A model generated the notes under the pieces. The model saw only the letters and a list, made by a program, of their open reading frames with translations. It did no database searches and was not told where the DNA came from. Positions 7,780 through 16,344 of a DNA stretch of 43,933 bases are shown here, piece by piece; position 1 is the first letter of the stretch, and the number at the start of each line of letters is the position of its first letter. Origin of the DNA: Akkermansia muciniphila (GTDB lineage: Bacteria; Verrucomicrobiota; Verrucomicrobiia; Limisphaerales; UBA11320); the NCBI GenBank assembly GCA_945861575.1, contig CAMAVD010000013.1:1-43933 (forward strand). The letters are read 5' to 3'. The position numbers and the translations under genes are program-made.

Positions 7780-8985
7780 TCACGCCACGGCTGTGGAAAG
7801 TTGGACGCCGGGTTTTTCCCGATTGGCCTTGAGTAGGTAGCTGTGCTCCTCCTCTACACGAATGATCAACCGAGATTCCATCCCTTCCATCTCCAAACGT
7901 TCGAACGCGCCCACCGGCAGACCTTGGCAAACTTGGCGTGCTTTCTGACGGACGAAATCCATGAACTGCACCCGCTCCGCCGGGGCCATGCATTGCCAGC
8001 AGTGAATCACCTCCCCGCGGTTTCCCACGATCAAGAACTCGTCTACAGAGGGAGGTACGGCTGGGGTAGGTTCCGAGAACGCGGTGGTGGGGTTTCCGGG
8101 GTCATACTCTACCAAAGCTGGGACTTGCTCGGCCTGGTCTCCATCGGCCACGGCTGTCGCGTTCCCTGTCTGCGAGACGTCTGGAGGCGTTGCGGAAAGT
8201 GGGTCAGAGGTGAGGGCTTCGGGTGAGGATGGATTTGCGGCTTCTGCGGCCGCAGCTTGAGCCTCCACATTGAGTTCCTCGTCGCGCATTCGCGCCGCCT
8301 CCATGAGGAGGAACTCCCAGGAGCCATTGATACTTCGGTCCGGGGGTTCGCTAAAGCCCTTCAGATTGAACTGCCCGCCCGTGAAACCGAGCAGTCGATT
8401 GAAGGCGGTCTCACCGGTCATGTCGGAGACCTGCGCGTGTACTATGGATCCCTGCTCGATGAAAATCTGCCCGGTCTCGCCATTGGCCTCGATCTCCAGA
8501 ATGACCGAGCTCCTGGCCAGGCATTCCATCTGCAGGACATCTTGAATACCAACCCGGCGCAGCACTCCCTGAAAGCCGCTTTCCGGCTGCCACTTTGAGA
8601 GTTCATCGAGAGTGGCGTAGACAATTTCAAGCGCTTCCGGGCAGCGCGGCTTCTCCATGAACAATTCCACACCATTTGCCTGGCAGGCCTGGCGGTATTC
8701 TTCGGAGGCGTCTCCCGTCAGCACCGCGCGTGGAATGCTTGGGTATTTGCGCTGGAGCAGTTTGAGAAACTGGATGCCATCCACCACCGGCATGTGGATA
8801 TCGACCACCACCAGATGGGCAGGACTTTGCTGAAGCAGCGCCAGCGCTTTGCTGGTTGTGGAGGCGAGCAGGACCTCCCAGGCACCTGCGCTGTAGGTCT
8901 CCATCGCTTGGCCCACCACCTCCAAGAAAGCTGGCTCGTCGTCCACGAACAGGACGCGGCGCTTGCTCTGGATGGGGAGGGACAT
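7780..8985 (-). CDS. Response regulator with DUF4388 (PATAN) and C-terminal roadblock-like domain
   Basis: 401 residues in four parts. Residues 10-128 are a complete receiver domain: acidic pair D15/D16, phosphoacceptor D62 (VVDIHMPVVDG), T90 and K112. Residues about 136-215 are a DUF4388/PATAN domain (GFQGVLRRVGIQDVLQM, then GQIFIEQGSIVHAQV). Residues about 240-312 are a low-complexity Ala/Pro/Thr linker. Residues about 313-390 (DEFLIVGNRGEVIHCW onward) look like a roadblock/LC7 domain by predicted strand and helix order. PATAN response regulators control type IV pilus motility in cyanobacteria by binding the pilus motor, so regulation of motility or polarity is a reasonable guess only. It starts 12 bases after the HDOD gene ends. 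No sensor kinase is encoded nearby. Confidence 0.85.
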   Translation of the reverse strand: MSLPIQSKRRVLFVDDEPAFLEVVGQAMETYSAGAWEVLLASTTSKALALLQQSPAHLVVVDIHMPVVDGIQFLKLLQRKYPSIPRAVLTGDASEEYRQACQANGVELFMEKPRCPEALEIVYATLDELSKWQPESGFQGVLRRVGIQDVLQMECLARSSVILEIEANGETGQIFIEQGSIVHAQVSDMTGETAFNRLLGFTGGQFNLKGFSEPPDRSINGSWEFLLMEAARMRDEELNVEAQAAAAEAANPSSPEALTSDPLSATPPDVSQTGNATAVADGDQAEQVPALVEYDPGNPTTAFSEPTPAVPPSVDEFLIVGNRGEVIHCWQCMAPAERVQFMDFVRQKARQVCQGLPVGAFERLEMEGMESRLIIRVEEEHSYLLKANREKPGVQLSTAVA

Positions 8986-8997
8986 GGTGAGAGACGG

Positions 8998-10305
8998 TCA
9001 GGCCGCAGCAGCGATGGGAGCACCGGTCAGCACAGGTGTGTTCGCAGTATTTATCAAGGTGGTGGTATCCGGTGTTGCCGCGGGCAGCTCCTGCTTCTCC
9101 TCGATGGGCGGGAGCTTGCAGGCGGCTCTCCAGTTGGGAAGGCTATCGATCAACTCGAGCTCCTGGATATAATTGAGATCCACCTCGGGCAGCATGCGGT
9201 TCTGCACCTTGCCCTTGCCTCGCTGCTCCTGATCCCAGGCGTTGGCAATGTGGACGGCCGTCAGGGGGGAGAAGCTCTTGCTGAGGAAGCGACTCGGATA
9301 GTGATGCAAGGCCACCGCCTCAATAATGGTGACCGGCAGGCCCCAGATGCCGAGGACGCAGGCACCTACCTCCGCATGTGTGAGTGAAAACACCTCCTCC
9401 TCAACTAACCATAGGGGCCTCCCCTCCCGGTGTGCTGTCTGGAGAACTGAAATGTAGTCCGAGGTCAGATTGCAGGCGATGACGAGTTTGCCAATGTCGT
9501 GCAGAAGCCCGGCTGTGAAGGACTCCTCAACCATGTCGGGTGGTGCCCCTTGGTTGACCGCGATGGTCCTTGCGAGCGAGCCGGTGGCCAGGGCGTGTTC
9601 CCAGAGCCTCTCAACACTGAAGGAGGACGACTTGATCTTGTCAAAGTAGGAGAAGGTGTGGGCCAGCAGGAGGACGGACTTCGTTGTCTCTGCGCCTAGG
9701 CACAGCACGGCTTCGGTGGGGCTGGCAATCTGGCGGCGAAGGCCAAAGACGGCGGAGTTGATCAGTTGAAGCAGCTTGGCCGTCATCACAAGATCTTTGG
9801 CGATGAGTCCTCCGATGGTTTCCAGGCTCGAAGTCGGGGATTGCAGCTCCTTGACCACCTGGAAATAGAGAGCAGGAATACTGGGGAGCTTCTGCATCTG
9901 CGAGATGAAGCGCTTCACCCGCTCGTTCATCAGCCAGACGTCCAGGCTGAAGGCGCGGTCCAGCGCTGCCTTGAGCGTCTCTGGATCGCAGGGGGTTGCC
10001 AGGTAGTGATGCGAGGTGCCGACGCATTTGGTGACCGCCTGTTTGTCTGAGAGGTCGGCTAGAAGGAATCGCTGCGTTCTGGGGTGCTGTTCCGTCAGCT
10101 GGTTCAGAAACTGCAATCCGCTGGCGCAACCGACGCGGAGCTCGGTGACCACGGCGTCGAAGCCGTTCTGGCCCAGGGAACATTGGGCCTCCACGATTCC
10201 CGGGACCCCAACCACTTCCCAGTTGGGGCCGAGGCCGGAGGCCAGAGGCTTCAATGAGTGGAGGCCGTTAGGCCCATCTCCGACAAGCAAGAGGCGACGT
10301 TTCAT
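8998..10305 (-). CDS. HDOD-domain protein with degenerate receiver
   Basis: 435 residues. Residues 1-120 have the length and strand/helix pattern of a receiver, but the phosphoacceptor position is E55 (AVVTELRVG), the conserved Lys before Pro is T104 (LATPCDP), and only one residue of the acidic pair remains (D10). It is therefore probably a pseudo-receiver. Residues about 135-340 form an HDOD domain (LPSIPALYFQVVKEL, LLQLINSAVFG) that keeps a GLLHDIGKL motif with H269/D270. The C-terminal 90 residues are variable and end in a Thr/Ala-rich tail. HDOD proteins relay signals in motility, stress and cyclic nucleotide pathways. It is second in the operon, 34 bases after the HEAT gene and 12 before the response regulator. 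Confidence 0.87.
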   Translation of the reverse strand: MKRRLLLVGDGPNGLHSLKPLASGLGPNWEVVGVPGIVEAQCSLGQNGFDAVVTELRVGCASGLQFLNQLTEQHPRTQRFLLADLSDKQAVTKCVGTSHHYLATPCDPETLKAALDRAFSLDVWLMNERVKRFISQMQKLPSIPALYFQVVKELQSPTSSLETIGGLIAKDLVMTAKLLQLINSAVFGLRRQIASPTEAVLCLGAETTKSVLLLAHTFSYFDKIKSSSFSVERLWEHALATGSLARTIAVNQGAPPDMVEESFTAGLLHDIGKLVIACNLTSDYISVLQTAHREGRPLWLVEEEVFSLTHAEVGACVLGIWGLPVTIIEAVALHHYPSRFLSKSFSPLTAVHIANAWDQEQRGKGKVQNRMLPEVDLNYIQELELIDSLPNWRAACKLPPIEEKQELPAATPDTTTLINTANTPVLTGAPIAAAA

Positions 10306-10339
10306 AACTCAAAGCAATCCATTGCCAGATCTTCTATCG

Positions 10340-11719
10340 TCATCTTCGGTCCACTCGCCTCTGAATTTCCTCCCAAGAATGGTTGGCAGATGCCTGAACC
10401 CATGGGTCGATGTCCTGGCGAGCGCTGCCTAGGGCAATTGCCACCCGGGCATCGCCGAGGCGTCCGAGTGCTTCAGCAGCAGCGAGACGAAAATCACGAT
10501 CGGAATCGCGGAGCAGCTTGACGAGAATCTGAACGGTGCGAGGGGCGGAAGCCATGGCCGCTGTGGCTGCGGTTTCTTCGGGCTGTTCGAAACGCCCGCG
10601 AGCCGCAGCGATTCGCGCCAGGACGTCGGCGGCTGCCTGGCGCACCCAATAGTCACGACTCCGATGGGCCGCTTCCAGCTCGCTGATGACGCCCTGCGCT
10701 CCTTCCCCTGCGTCCCAGTTCGGCTCCAGGCGTTGTAGCGTGCTCAGGGCGGCGTTCCGGATTGAGCGGACCTCATCGGTCAGAAGAACGATCAGTCCCG
10801 GCACCGCTCGGAGATCCGCCAAGCAGGTCAAGGATCGTAACGCGGTCAGCCGGACATCGGGGTCTTTGTCCCTCAGCAGCGGGAGGAGAGGGTCCACCGC
10901 ACGAGGATCATTGCTTTTGCCCAGGGCTTCCACGGCGGAGCGTCGTACGTCCCAGGACTTGTCGCGGAGAGCCACCGTGAGCGGCGTAAGCGCCTTGGAT
11001 CCACCGATCTTTCCTAACACTTCCGCCGCGGTGGCTCGGACCGGCACAAACTCATCCTTCAGCGCCATGATCAGCGCGTCGATCGCCTCCGGATTACCGA
11101 GTCGGCTGAGTGCTTCGACCACGGAAACTCGAACATGGCTATCCGGATCTCGGAGAGCGCTGACGAGGGGGCGCAGGGCGCGGGGGTCCTCCAGTCGTGA
11201 TAGGGCATCGACTGCTGCTTTGCGCTGCTGGTACGAATCGGATTTCAGGGCTGCCACCAAGGGCAGGAACGCGTGGTCGCCCTCCTGGGTGGCCTGCATG
11301 AACTTGCCCGTGGCGATGGATTGCACCGCGCGCTCATCGGAGGTTTGCGGTTGCCATCCCAATTGGTCCAGCGCCCGTGCGGCCGCTTTGCGGACCTCCG
11401 TGCTTGGATCCTTGAGCGCGGCGATCAGGGGGCGTTCTGCACACTGAGCGTGGGCTTGGCCAAGAGCCAGGGCGGCGGCTTCTCTGACCTCTGGGGCAAA
11501 GTCGTTGAGAAGACCTGTCAGCGGGATGGCCACGCTATCGTGCCGGAAGGCACCCAAAGCGGACGTGACCGCCCGGCGGACCGCGATCTCGGGATCTGCG
11601 GATGCCTCGGCCAACGCATCGATCGCCTCGGGCTTGCCGGAGGCAGCCAGCTTCTCAGCGGCCGCGATCCGAGCCTCGGGCTTTCGGGACTTCAACTGTT
11701 GTATGAACCACCAGAGCAT
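10340..11719 (-). CDS. HEAT/PBS-lyase repeat scaffold protein
   Basis: 459 residues built almost wholly from about twelve HEAT-like repeats of roughly 31 residues. Each has a motif like DPDSHVRVSVVEALSRLGN followed by a second helix such as EAIDALIMALKD. Such solenoids bind other proteins. An upstream TTG at 11740 would add seven residues, but the ATG at 11719 is more natural because the repeat pattern begins soon after it. It is the first gene of the signalling operon and is divergent from transaldolase, with a spacer of about 290 bases in which I see no clear operator. A scaffold role for the downstream HDOD and receiver proteins is inferred from position only. Confidence 0.85.
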   Translation of the reverse strand: MLWWFIQQLKSRKPEARIAAAEKLAASGKPEAIDALAEASADPEIAVRRAVTSALGAFRHDSVAIPLTGLLNDFAPEVREAAALALGQAHAQCAERPLIAALKDPSTEVRKAAARALDQLGWQPQTSDERAVQSIATGKFMQATQEGDHAFLPLVAALKSDSYQQRKAAVDALSRLEDPRALRPLVSALRDPDSHVRVSVVEALSRLGNPEAIDALIMALKDEFVPVRATAAEVLGKIGGSKALTPLTVALRDKSWDVRRSAVEALGKSNDPRAVDPLLPLLRDKDPDVRLTALRSLTCLADLRAVPGLIVLLTDEVRSIRNAALSTLQRLEPNWDAGEGAQGVISELEAAHRSRDYWVRQAAADVLARIAAARGRFEQPEETAATAAMASAPRTVQILVKLLRDSDRDFRLAAAEALGRLGDARVAIALGSARQDIDPWVQASANHSWEEIQRRVDRR

Positions 11720-12009
11720 GGGGGAATCCCCAAAAACCAACGTTTATTGAGCTGTCGCACTTCCATCTACCACCGGAACAGGGAACCAGATTCTGTGGGT
11801 GCTTTCTGCACCTGTCCTAAATCGGGACTTCAGTCCTTCCCAAATCAAACGATCAAGTCCTAGGTATGCATTCGGCCTGCGGCGCCTTTCGCTTCAATCC
11901 CACGCCGCCTATGAAGCAGGACTCGTGCACATTCACATTGGCAACGGAATCGCTGTCTGTTCCTATCACCTCCGGCCGTGATTGCGGCGCTGCTTTAATC
12001 CATTACACT

Positions 12010-12996
12010 ATGAGCTCCACCATTTCCCCTTCGCCTACCTCCTCCAATCAGCTGGAACAACTCAAACGCTTGACCACTGTGGTGGCCGATACCGGAGACT
12101 TCGCATCGCTGAAACAGTTTGCTCCGCAGGATGCTACAACGAATCCGTCCCTGATCCTGAAGGCCGCGCAGATGCCGGAGTACGCCTCGCTAGTCGCGAA
12201 GGCCATTCAGGACGGGTCATCGGCTTCGGTATCAGGGTCCGCGAAGGTGGGAGAGATCATCGATCGGCTCCTGGTGCTTTTTGGAATGGAAATTCTCAAG
12301 ATCGTCCCTGGTAGGGTGTCGACTGAGACAGACGCTGCCCTGTCTTTTGACACTCAGGGCATTCTGGCCAAGTCACGGCGGTTGATCGAGATGTATGCGA
12401 GCAACGGGATTCCACGCGAGCGCATCTTGATCAAGATCGCGACCACTTGGGAGGGAGTGAAAGCCTCCGAGGTTCTTCAGAAAGAGGGGATTCGTTGCAA
12501 TATGACCCTCTTGTTTTCCTTGCCGCAGGCCGTCGCTTGCGCGGACGCCAAGGCGACGCTGATTTCTCCCTTCGTAGGTCGTATTCTGGACTGGCACAAA
12601 GCGAAAACGGGTAAGGACTTCGCCCCCGCCGAGGATCCTGGGGTGCTGTCCGTAGGACGGATCTATCAGTATTACAAGAAGTTTGGGCATGCCACCGAAG
12701 TCATGGGTGCGAGTTTCCGCAATGTGGGCGAGGTGCTGGAGTTGGCCGGTTGCGATCTGCTGACCATTAGCCCAAACCTGCTGGCTGAACTTCAGAAAAG
12801 CACGGCTCCGGTGACCCGCAAATTGGATCCTGCCGCGGCAGCGTCGGCGTCCATGGAACCGCTGACGCTAGATGAGAAGCGCTTTCGATTCCTGTTCAAT
12901 GAGGATGCGATGGCCACCGAAAAGACTTCGGAGGGAATCCGTAGCTTCGTGGCGGACACTGTCAAGTTGGAGCAGTTCATCGCTGCCAAGCTCTAG
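12010..12996 (+). CDS. tal: Transaldolase (TalB type)
   Basis: 328 residues from the ATG at 12010. It transfers dihydroxyacetone units between sedoheptulose 7-phosphate and glyceraldehyde 3-phosphate in the non-oxidative pentose phosphate pathway. Visible features are [12 protein letters not shown] (41-52), the [18 protein letters not shown] region and the Schiff-base lysine K142 in [11 protein letters not shown]. The C-terminal part ([27 protein letters not shown], about 285-310) is the classical TalB ending, which separates it from the short fructose-6-phosphate aldolase-like forms. The open frame extends upstream to 11866, but that stretch shows no family similarity. It is a monocistronic-looking gene. 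Confidence 0.95.
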   Translation: MSSTISPSPTSSNQLEQLKRLTTVVADTGDFASLKQFAPQDATTNPSLILKAAQMPEYASLVAKAIQDGSSASVSGSAKVGEIIDRLLVLFGMEILKIVPGRVSTETDAALSFDTQGILAKSRRLIEMYASNGIPRERILIKIATTWEGVKASEVLQKEGIRCNMTLLFSLPQAVACADAKATLISPFVGRILDWHKAKTGKDFAPAEDPGVLSVGRIYQYYKKFGHATEVMGASFRNVGEVLELAGCDLLTISPNLLAELQKSTAPVTRKLDPAAAASASMEPLTLDEKRFRFLFNEDAMATEKTSEGIRSFVADTVKLEQFIAAKL

Positions 12997-13049
12997 GGTT
13001 TTCCGAACCGTGAAAGGCGCCGTGCTGGCTGCCTGTTTTTCTCGATCGC

Positions 13050-14261
13050 ATGGGCCAGGAGTCGCAGACGGGGTATGTGCATCAGAGCTATGTGTCGCGG
13101 ATCGACGACACGGATCAGCCCTTTGCCCTTTGGGTTCCTCGTACCTACACGCCGCGTCGCCAGTATCCCCTCATTGTCGCCCTCCATGGCATGGACGGGG
13201 ATGAGAGAATGATCCCTGAACAGTGCTTCGAGATTCCTGAGCGAGGATTCAGCGAGGAGGCGATTCTTCTGAGCGTTTATGGCCGAGGGGACCTGGGTTA
13301 TGAAGGGCCTGGGGAGGCGGACGTTTGGGATACGGTAAGTTGGGTGCAGGATCACTATCGCATCAATCCACATCGCCACTATCTCACCGGTCTGTCCATG
13401 GGTGGCTATGGCACCTGGCGGCTCGCGTCGGATTATCCTGAGCAATGGGCAGCGATCGCCCCGATTTGTGGGGGAGGGGATATCAATGCTCTGATCGCCC
13501 TTCGTGACGTGCCGGTTTGGTGTGTGCATGGTGAAAAGGACGAGTTTGTGGGCGTGAATGAATCCCGGAGGTTGGTGCAGGAGCTTCGGCATCTAGGCTA
13601 CGTGCATCGCTATGACGAGTTGGCAGGGTGGGGGCACAACGCCTGGGACTGGCTGTATGATCCAGATCGTACAGAGGACAGCCTGCTGGCTTGGTTTCTG
13701 AAGCATCGCAAGGAGCGGCCCGCCCCTTTGGTTCGCAGGCCTAAGCGACAGGGCGGATTCAAGGATCTCTTCCAAGAACGCCTGCTCATCAGCTATCCGT
13801 CGGTCACGCCTGTGCCAGGCGAGGCAGAGCTCTTAAGGATCGAAGCGGAGCGTATTGCGCGTTACTCCTTTGGTGATTTTGCCATGCGCTCGGGCCGACT
13901 GATCGTCCGTAGTGACCTCGAGATCAGCCCGTCAGATTTGGTAGGGGCCAATCATCTCATGCTAGGGCGCGTGGACAATCATCAGTGGCTTGGGAAAGTG
14001 GATCGCAAGTTGTTGGCGCGCCACTCCAAGGGAACTTTGAAACTTCGAGGTGAGACTTTCCTCGGAAAGTCCCTCGTGGCCGCCACCTGTCAGACCAGTC
14101 CTTGGAATCGGGACAAGCTGCTCGGCGTTCTCACCTACCAGCAGTACCATCATGTGCGGGGAATCAGCGACCGGCTGTGTGGCCCCGCCAATGATCCGCT
14201 CGCCCTGAATCTCTTCGATACCCAGCGTCGCCGGTTCATCCTCCAGGAAAGCGAGGGCTGA
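13050..14261 (+). CDS. Two-domain alpha/beta-hydrolase (PHB-depolymerase-like esterase)
   Basis: 403 residues without a signal peptide. Residues about 25-215 form an alpha/beta-hydrolase domain. The strand LIVALHGMDGDE carries the oxyanion region, the nucleophile is S116 in GLSMGGYG, the acid is probably D164 (HGEKDEFV) and the base H196 (GWGHNAW). Residues about 230-403 (FKDLFQERLLISYPS onward) form a separate C-terminal domain of the kind that follows the hydrolase in many planctomycete and verrucomicrobial members. It contains a GANHLMLGRVDNHQW segment whose role is unknown. Substrate is unknown; peptide, ester or polyhydroxybutyrate-type cleavage is possible. It starts 53 bases after tal and is followed by a hairpin at 14282-14316. 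Confidence 0.8.
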   Translation: MGQESQTGYVHQSYVSRIDDTDQPFALWVPRTYTPRRQYPLIVALHGMDGDERMIPEQCFEIPERGFSEEAILLSVYGRGDLGYEGPGEADVWDTVSWVQDHYRINPHRHYLTGLSMGGYGTWRLASDYPEQWAAIAPICGGGDINALIALRDVPVWCVHGEKDEFVGVNESRRLVQELRHLGYVHRYDELAGWGHNAWDWLYDPDRTEDSLLAWFLKHRKERPAPLVRRPKRQGGFKDLFQERLLISYPSVTPVPGEAELLRIEAERIARYSFGDFAMRSGRLIVRSDLEISPSDLVGANHLMLGRVDNHQWLGKVDRKLLARHSKGTLKLRGETFLGKSLVAATCQTSPWNRDKLLGVLTYQQYHHVRGISDRLCGPANDPLALNLFDTQRRRFILQESEG

Positions 14262-14281
14262 CTGCGGCCTTGTCTGCGGGT

Positions 14282-14316
14282 GACAACGGCCTTCCCGGCG
14301 ATGGGAAGGAGTTGTC
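14282..14316 (+). terminator. Strong hairpin after esterase gene
   Basis: Arms GACAAC (14282-14287) with GTTGTC (14311-14316) and CCTTCCC (14290-14296) with GGGAAGG (14303-14309) form an interrupted 13-pair stem. It lies 20 bases after the esterase stop. There is no T-run, so termination may be Rho-dependent, or the hairpin may only protect the 3' end. Confidence 0.45.
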
Positions 14317-14378
14317 GCAATCTACGCTTATTGCACCGAGCTTAACCGCAAAGCGTGACTCGCCGCGAATCGGACGCA

Positions 14379-14465
14379 TCAGCGTCCACGTCGGCTGACA
14401 AAGTAGCCGCCGCCACCGAACAATAGAAACAGAACAACGATGATGAGTAGGGTTTGTGTTGACAT
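14379..14465 (-). CDS. 28-residue single-helix membrane peptide
   Basis: A very short open frame with ATG at 14465 and TGA at 14379-14381. The peptide begins MSTQTLLIIVVLFLLFGGGG, then a Tyr-Phe-Val stretch and a basic end SRRGR. This layout (short polar N-terminus, one hydrophobic helix, Gly run, basic cytoplasmic or periplasmic tail) matches a widespread class of tiny bacterial membrane proteins. Function is unknown. No clear ribosome-binding site is seen. It is the only plausible coding signal in the 450-base gap between the esterase and folC; the rest of that gap holds the hairpin above and nothing else I can name. Confidence 0.5.
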   Translation of the reverse strand: MSTQTLLIIVVLFLLFGGGGYFVSRRGR

Positions 14466-14714
14466 ACGTGAACCATCGGTCTGACCACGATTATGCGCAA
14501 TGGGGTGTTCACCCTAGGAGCCTACATGAAGATGTGGCGGAATGTCGGGGTCGGCTCTCGCAGCAATAGGACTGGAAGCCGACAGTCATCCGAACAGTTA
14601 TGCGTACCGGTCCAAGTTCTCGGATTTGCAGTGAGCTGGCGACAGGGGGGAAGCGGGCGGCGACACTATCCGCACGTGGAATCCCACCCCAAGAGCCTGT
14701 CAGCCTAAGTGGGA

Positions 14715-16019
14715 TCATTTCGGGTTTTCCTGAGCGCGAGGAGGCGGTCGCCACTCATTCAAACCTCGTTCCGACACCGCTGCATCTGGATCAACGCCTA
14801 ACTCATTCAAAGCCTGTCCGATGAGGTAGAGAGATCCGGCGATCAGAACGAGGGGCGAGTTCTCCGAGTCTTGGAGGGCTTTGCGCAGGCTGTGGGACAA
14901 CTCCACCTTCAGGGATGGGCAAATGTGTTGGCAGCCCTCCAAGAGTTCCTGGGGAGACGCTCCGCGCTCGCTTTCTACGGGAACCAAGCTGACTCGATGC
15001 GCGTGAGGCAGGAGAGTGCGAAGCATCTCGTTCCAGGTCTTCTCCCGCAAGGTCCCCAAAATCAGATGCACTGCTCTTTTTGGGAAACGTTCGATCAGGG
15101 TCTGGCTAAGGGCCTGAGCGCCTTCGGCGTTGTGGGCGCCGTCCAGCAGGATCGTCCGTCTTTCTTGTCGGAGGATCTGAAAGCGCCCTGGCCAGGCAGC
15201 GCTCGCCAGCCCCAGGCGAAGTGCTTTGTCGTTGACCGGTCGGAGGTTCTGGAGACCTTGGACAACCGCGCAAGCCAAAGCGGCGTTCGTGCGTTGATGT
15301 GGCCCGGCGAGTGGGAGTTCCAGCGTGTCCAGAGGCGGGGAGAGTAGATCCGAGGGACGGACCTGAAGGAGGGGGGCACCGAGGCTGCGTGCCTTCTCCT
15401 GGATCACCTGTAATGCCCCCGGGTGTTCCACAGTGGTGAAGGCCGGAACCTTGGGTTTCAAGATGCCCGCTTTTTCCGAAGCGATGAGCTCATGGGTTTC
15501 CCCCAGCCAAGCCTGGTGGTCGAGTCCAATGTTGGTGATCACCGTGGCGATCGGAGTTACCACATTGGTTGCATCTAGGCGACCTCCAAGTCCCGTTTCC
15601 CAGATCACAAGTTCGCAGCCTTTCTCTCGAAAGTGGAGCAACGCCATAGCGGTGGTGAGTTCGAAAAAGGTGGGAGGATCGTCCTCAGAAAAATGGGCGA
15701 AGAGCGGGCGGATCCTTTCGAACAACGTGACGGTTTCCTCTTCTGAGAGGCGGTGTCGGTCGACCTGAATTCGCTCACCGAAGTGGACAAGGTGGGGGGA
15801 GGTGAACAGCCCTACCCGAAAGCCGGCGGATCGGTAGATGCTTTCAAGCAAAGCGCAGGTCGAGCCTTTGCCGTTCGTTCCCGCGACATGGATGAAGCGA
15901 AGTTCCTGCTCCGGATTTCCCAGCAGAGAAGCCAGGGTACGCATCTTGTCCAGACCCAGCTTCATGCCGAATTGGCGAAGTTGGTACATCTGCTGAATGA
16001 TCTGCGAGTAGGTCATCAT
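14715..16019 (-). CDS. folC: Folylpolyglutamate synthase / dihydrofolate synthase
   Basis: 434 residues, normal for FolC, which joins glutamate to dihydropteroate and extends polyglutamate tails on folates, using ATP. The Mur-ligase-type P-loop is GTNGKGS (47-53), followed by LFTSPHL and HFGERIQV. The central domain has WETGLGGRLDATNVV and NIGLDHQAWLG. The ATP-domain end contains ILLDGAHNAEGAQAL, where the conserved DGAHN motif lies. Two adjacent ATG codons start the protein; either may be used. The upstream region on this strand contains a terminator-like hairpin at 16068-16085 about 40 bases before the start, which could be an attenuator or the end of another transcript. Confidence 0.94.
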   Translation of the reverse strand: MMTYSQIIQQMYQLRQFGMKLGLDKMRTLASLLGNPEQELRFIHVAGTNGKGSTCALLESIYRSAGFRVGLFTSPHLVHFGERIQVDRHRLSEEETVTLFERIRPLFAHFSEDDPPTFFELTTAMALLHFREKGCELVIWETGLGGRLDATNVVTPIATVITNIGLDHQAWLGETHELIASEKAGILKPKVPAFTTVEHPGALQVIQEKARSLGAPLLQVRPSDLLSPPLDTLELPLAGPHQRTNAALACAVVQGLQNLRPVNDKALRLGLASAAWPGRFQILRQERRTILLDGAHNAEGAQALSQTLIERFPKRAVHLILGTLREKTWNEMLRTLLPHAHRVSLVPVESERGASPQELLEGCQHICPSLKVELSHSLRKALQDSENSPLVLIAGSLYLIGQALNELGVDPDAAVSERGLNEWRPPPRAQENPK

Positions 16020-16054
16020 GGCAGTGGAGGTTCTTTATTCGGACAGCGGAGCCG

Positions 16055-16085
16055 TTTAAAAAAGGATGGGGGCCTCCCGGCCCCC
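16055..16085 (-). terminator. Rho-independent-type terminator upstream of folC (minus direction)
   Basis: Arms GGGGGCC (16068-16074) and GGCCCCC (16079-16085) with loop TCCC. Read on the minus strand the hairpin is followed by ATCC and six T residues, then the folC start about 40 bases on. It would end a minus-strand transcript coming from 16086-16344, or act as a folC leader attenuator. Confidence 0.5.
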
Positions 16086-16344
16086 TAACGGCCTCGCGAG
16101 AGTCTCCTTGCGGAGGGAGGCCTTTGAGCCCTCAGAAAAGCAGGGCCACTCTGGTTCGTCAAGCTCGGCGGCTCAGTTTTTCGCGGCCCTGTGTGATGGA
16201 AGGCTCGTGCAATCTGGGGAACGCTCGCAAACGAGTGGTCGGCCATCTGATCCGCTCCACACCCGTCCTCCCAGTTGAGGGAAGGGACGGCTGACGAGAG
16301 GCAGACTGCCTTGCCTTACGGCCTGTTTCGAGGGAGACTGGGGC
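16086..16344. other. Hairpin-rich gap between folC and CusF-SCO gene
   Basis: No protein gene is visible. Near the folC side the sequence can fold as GGCCTC (16091-16096) with a downstream GAGGCC around a nested CTCC-TTGC-GGAG stem. I compared it by eye with tmRNA, SRP and 6S RNA features and found no match. A small RNA ending at the terminator next to folC is possible. The right end must hold the promoter and leader of the SCO gene. Confidence 0.3.
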
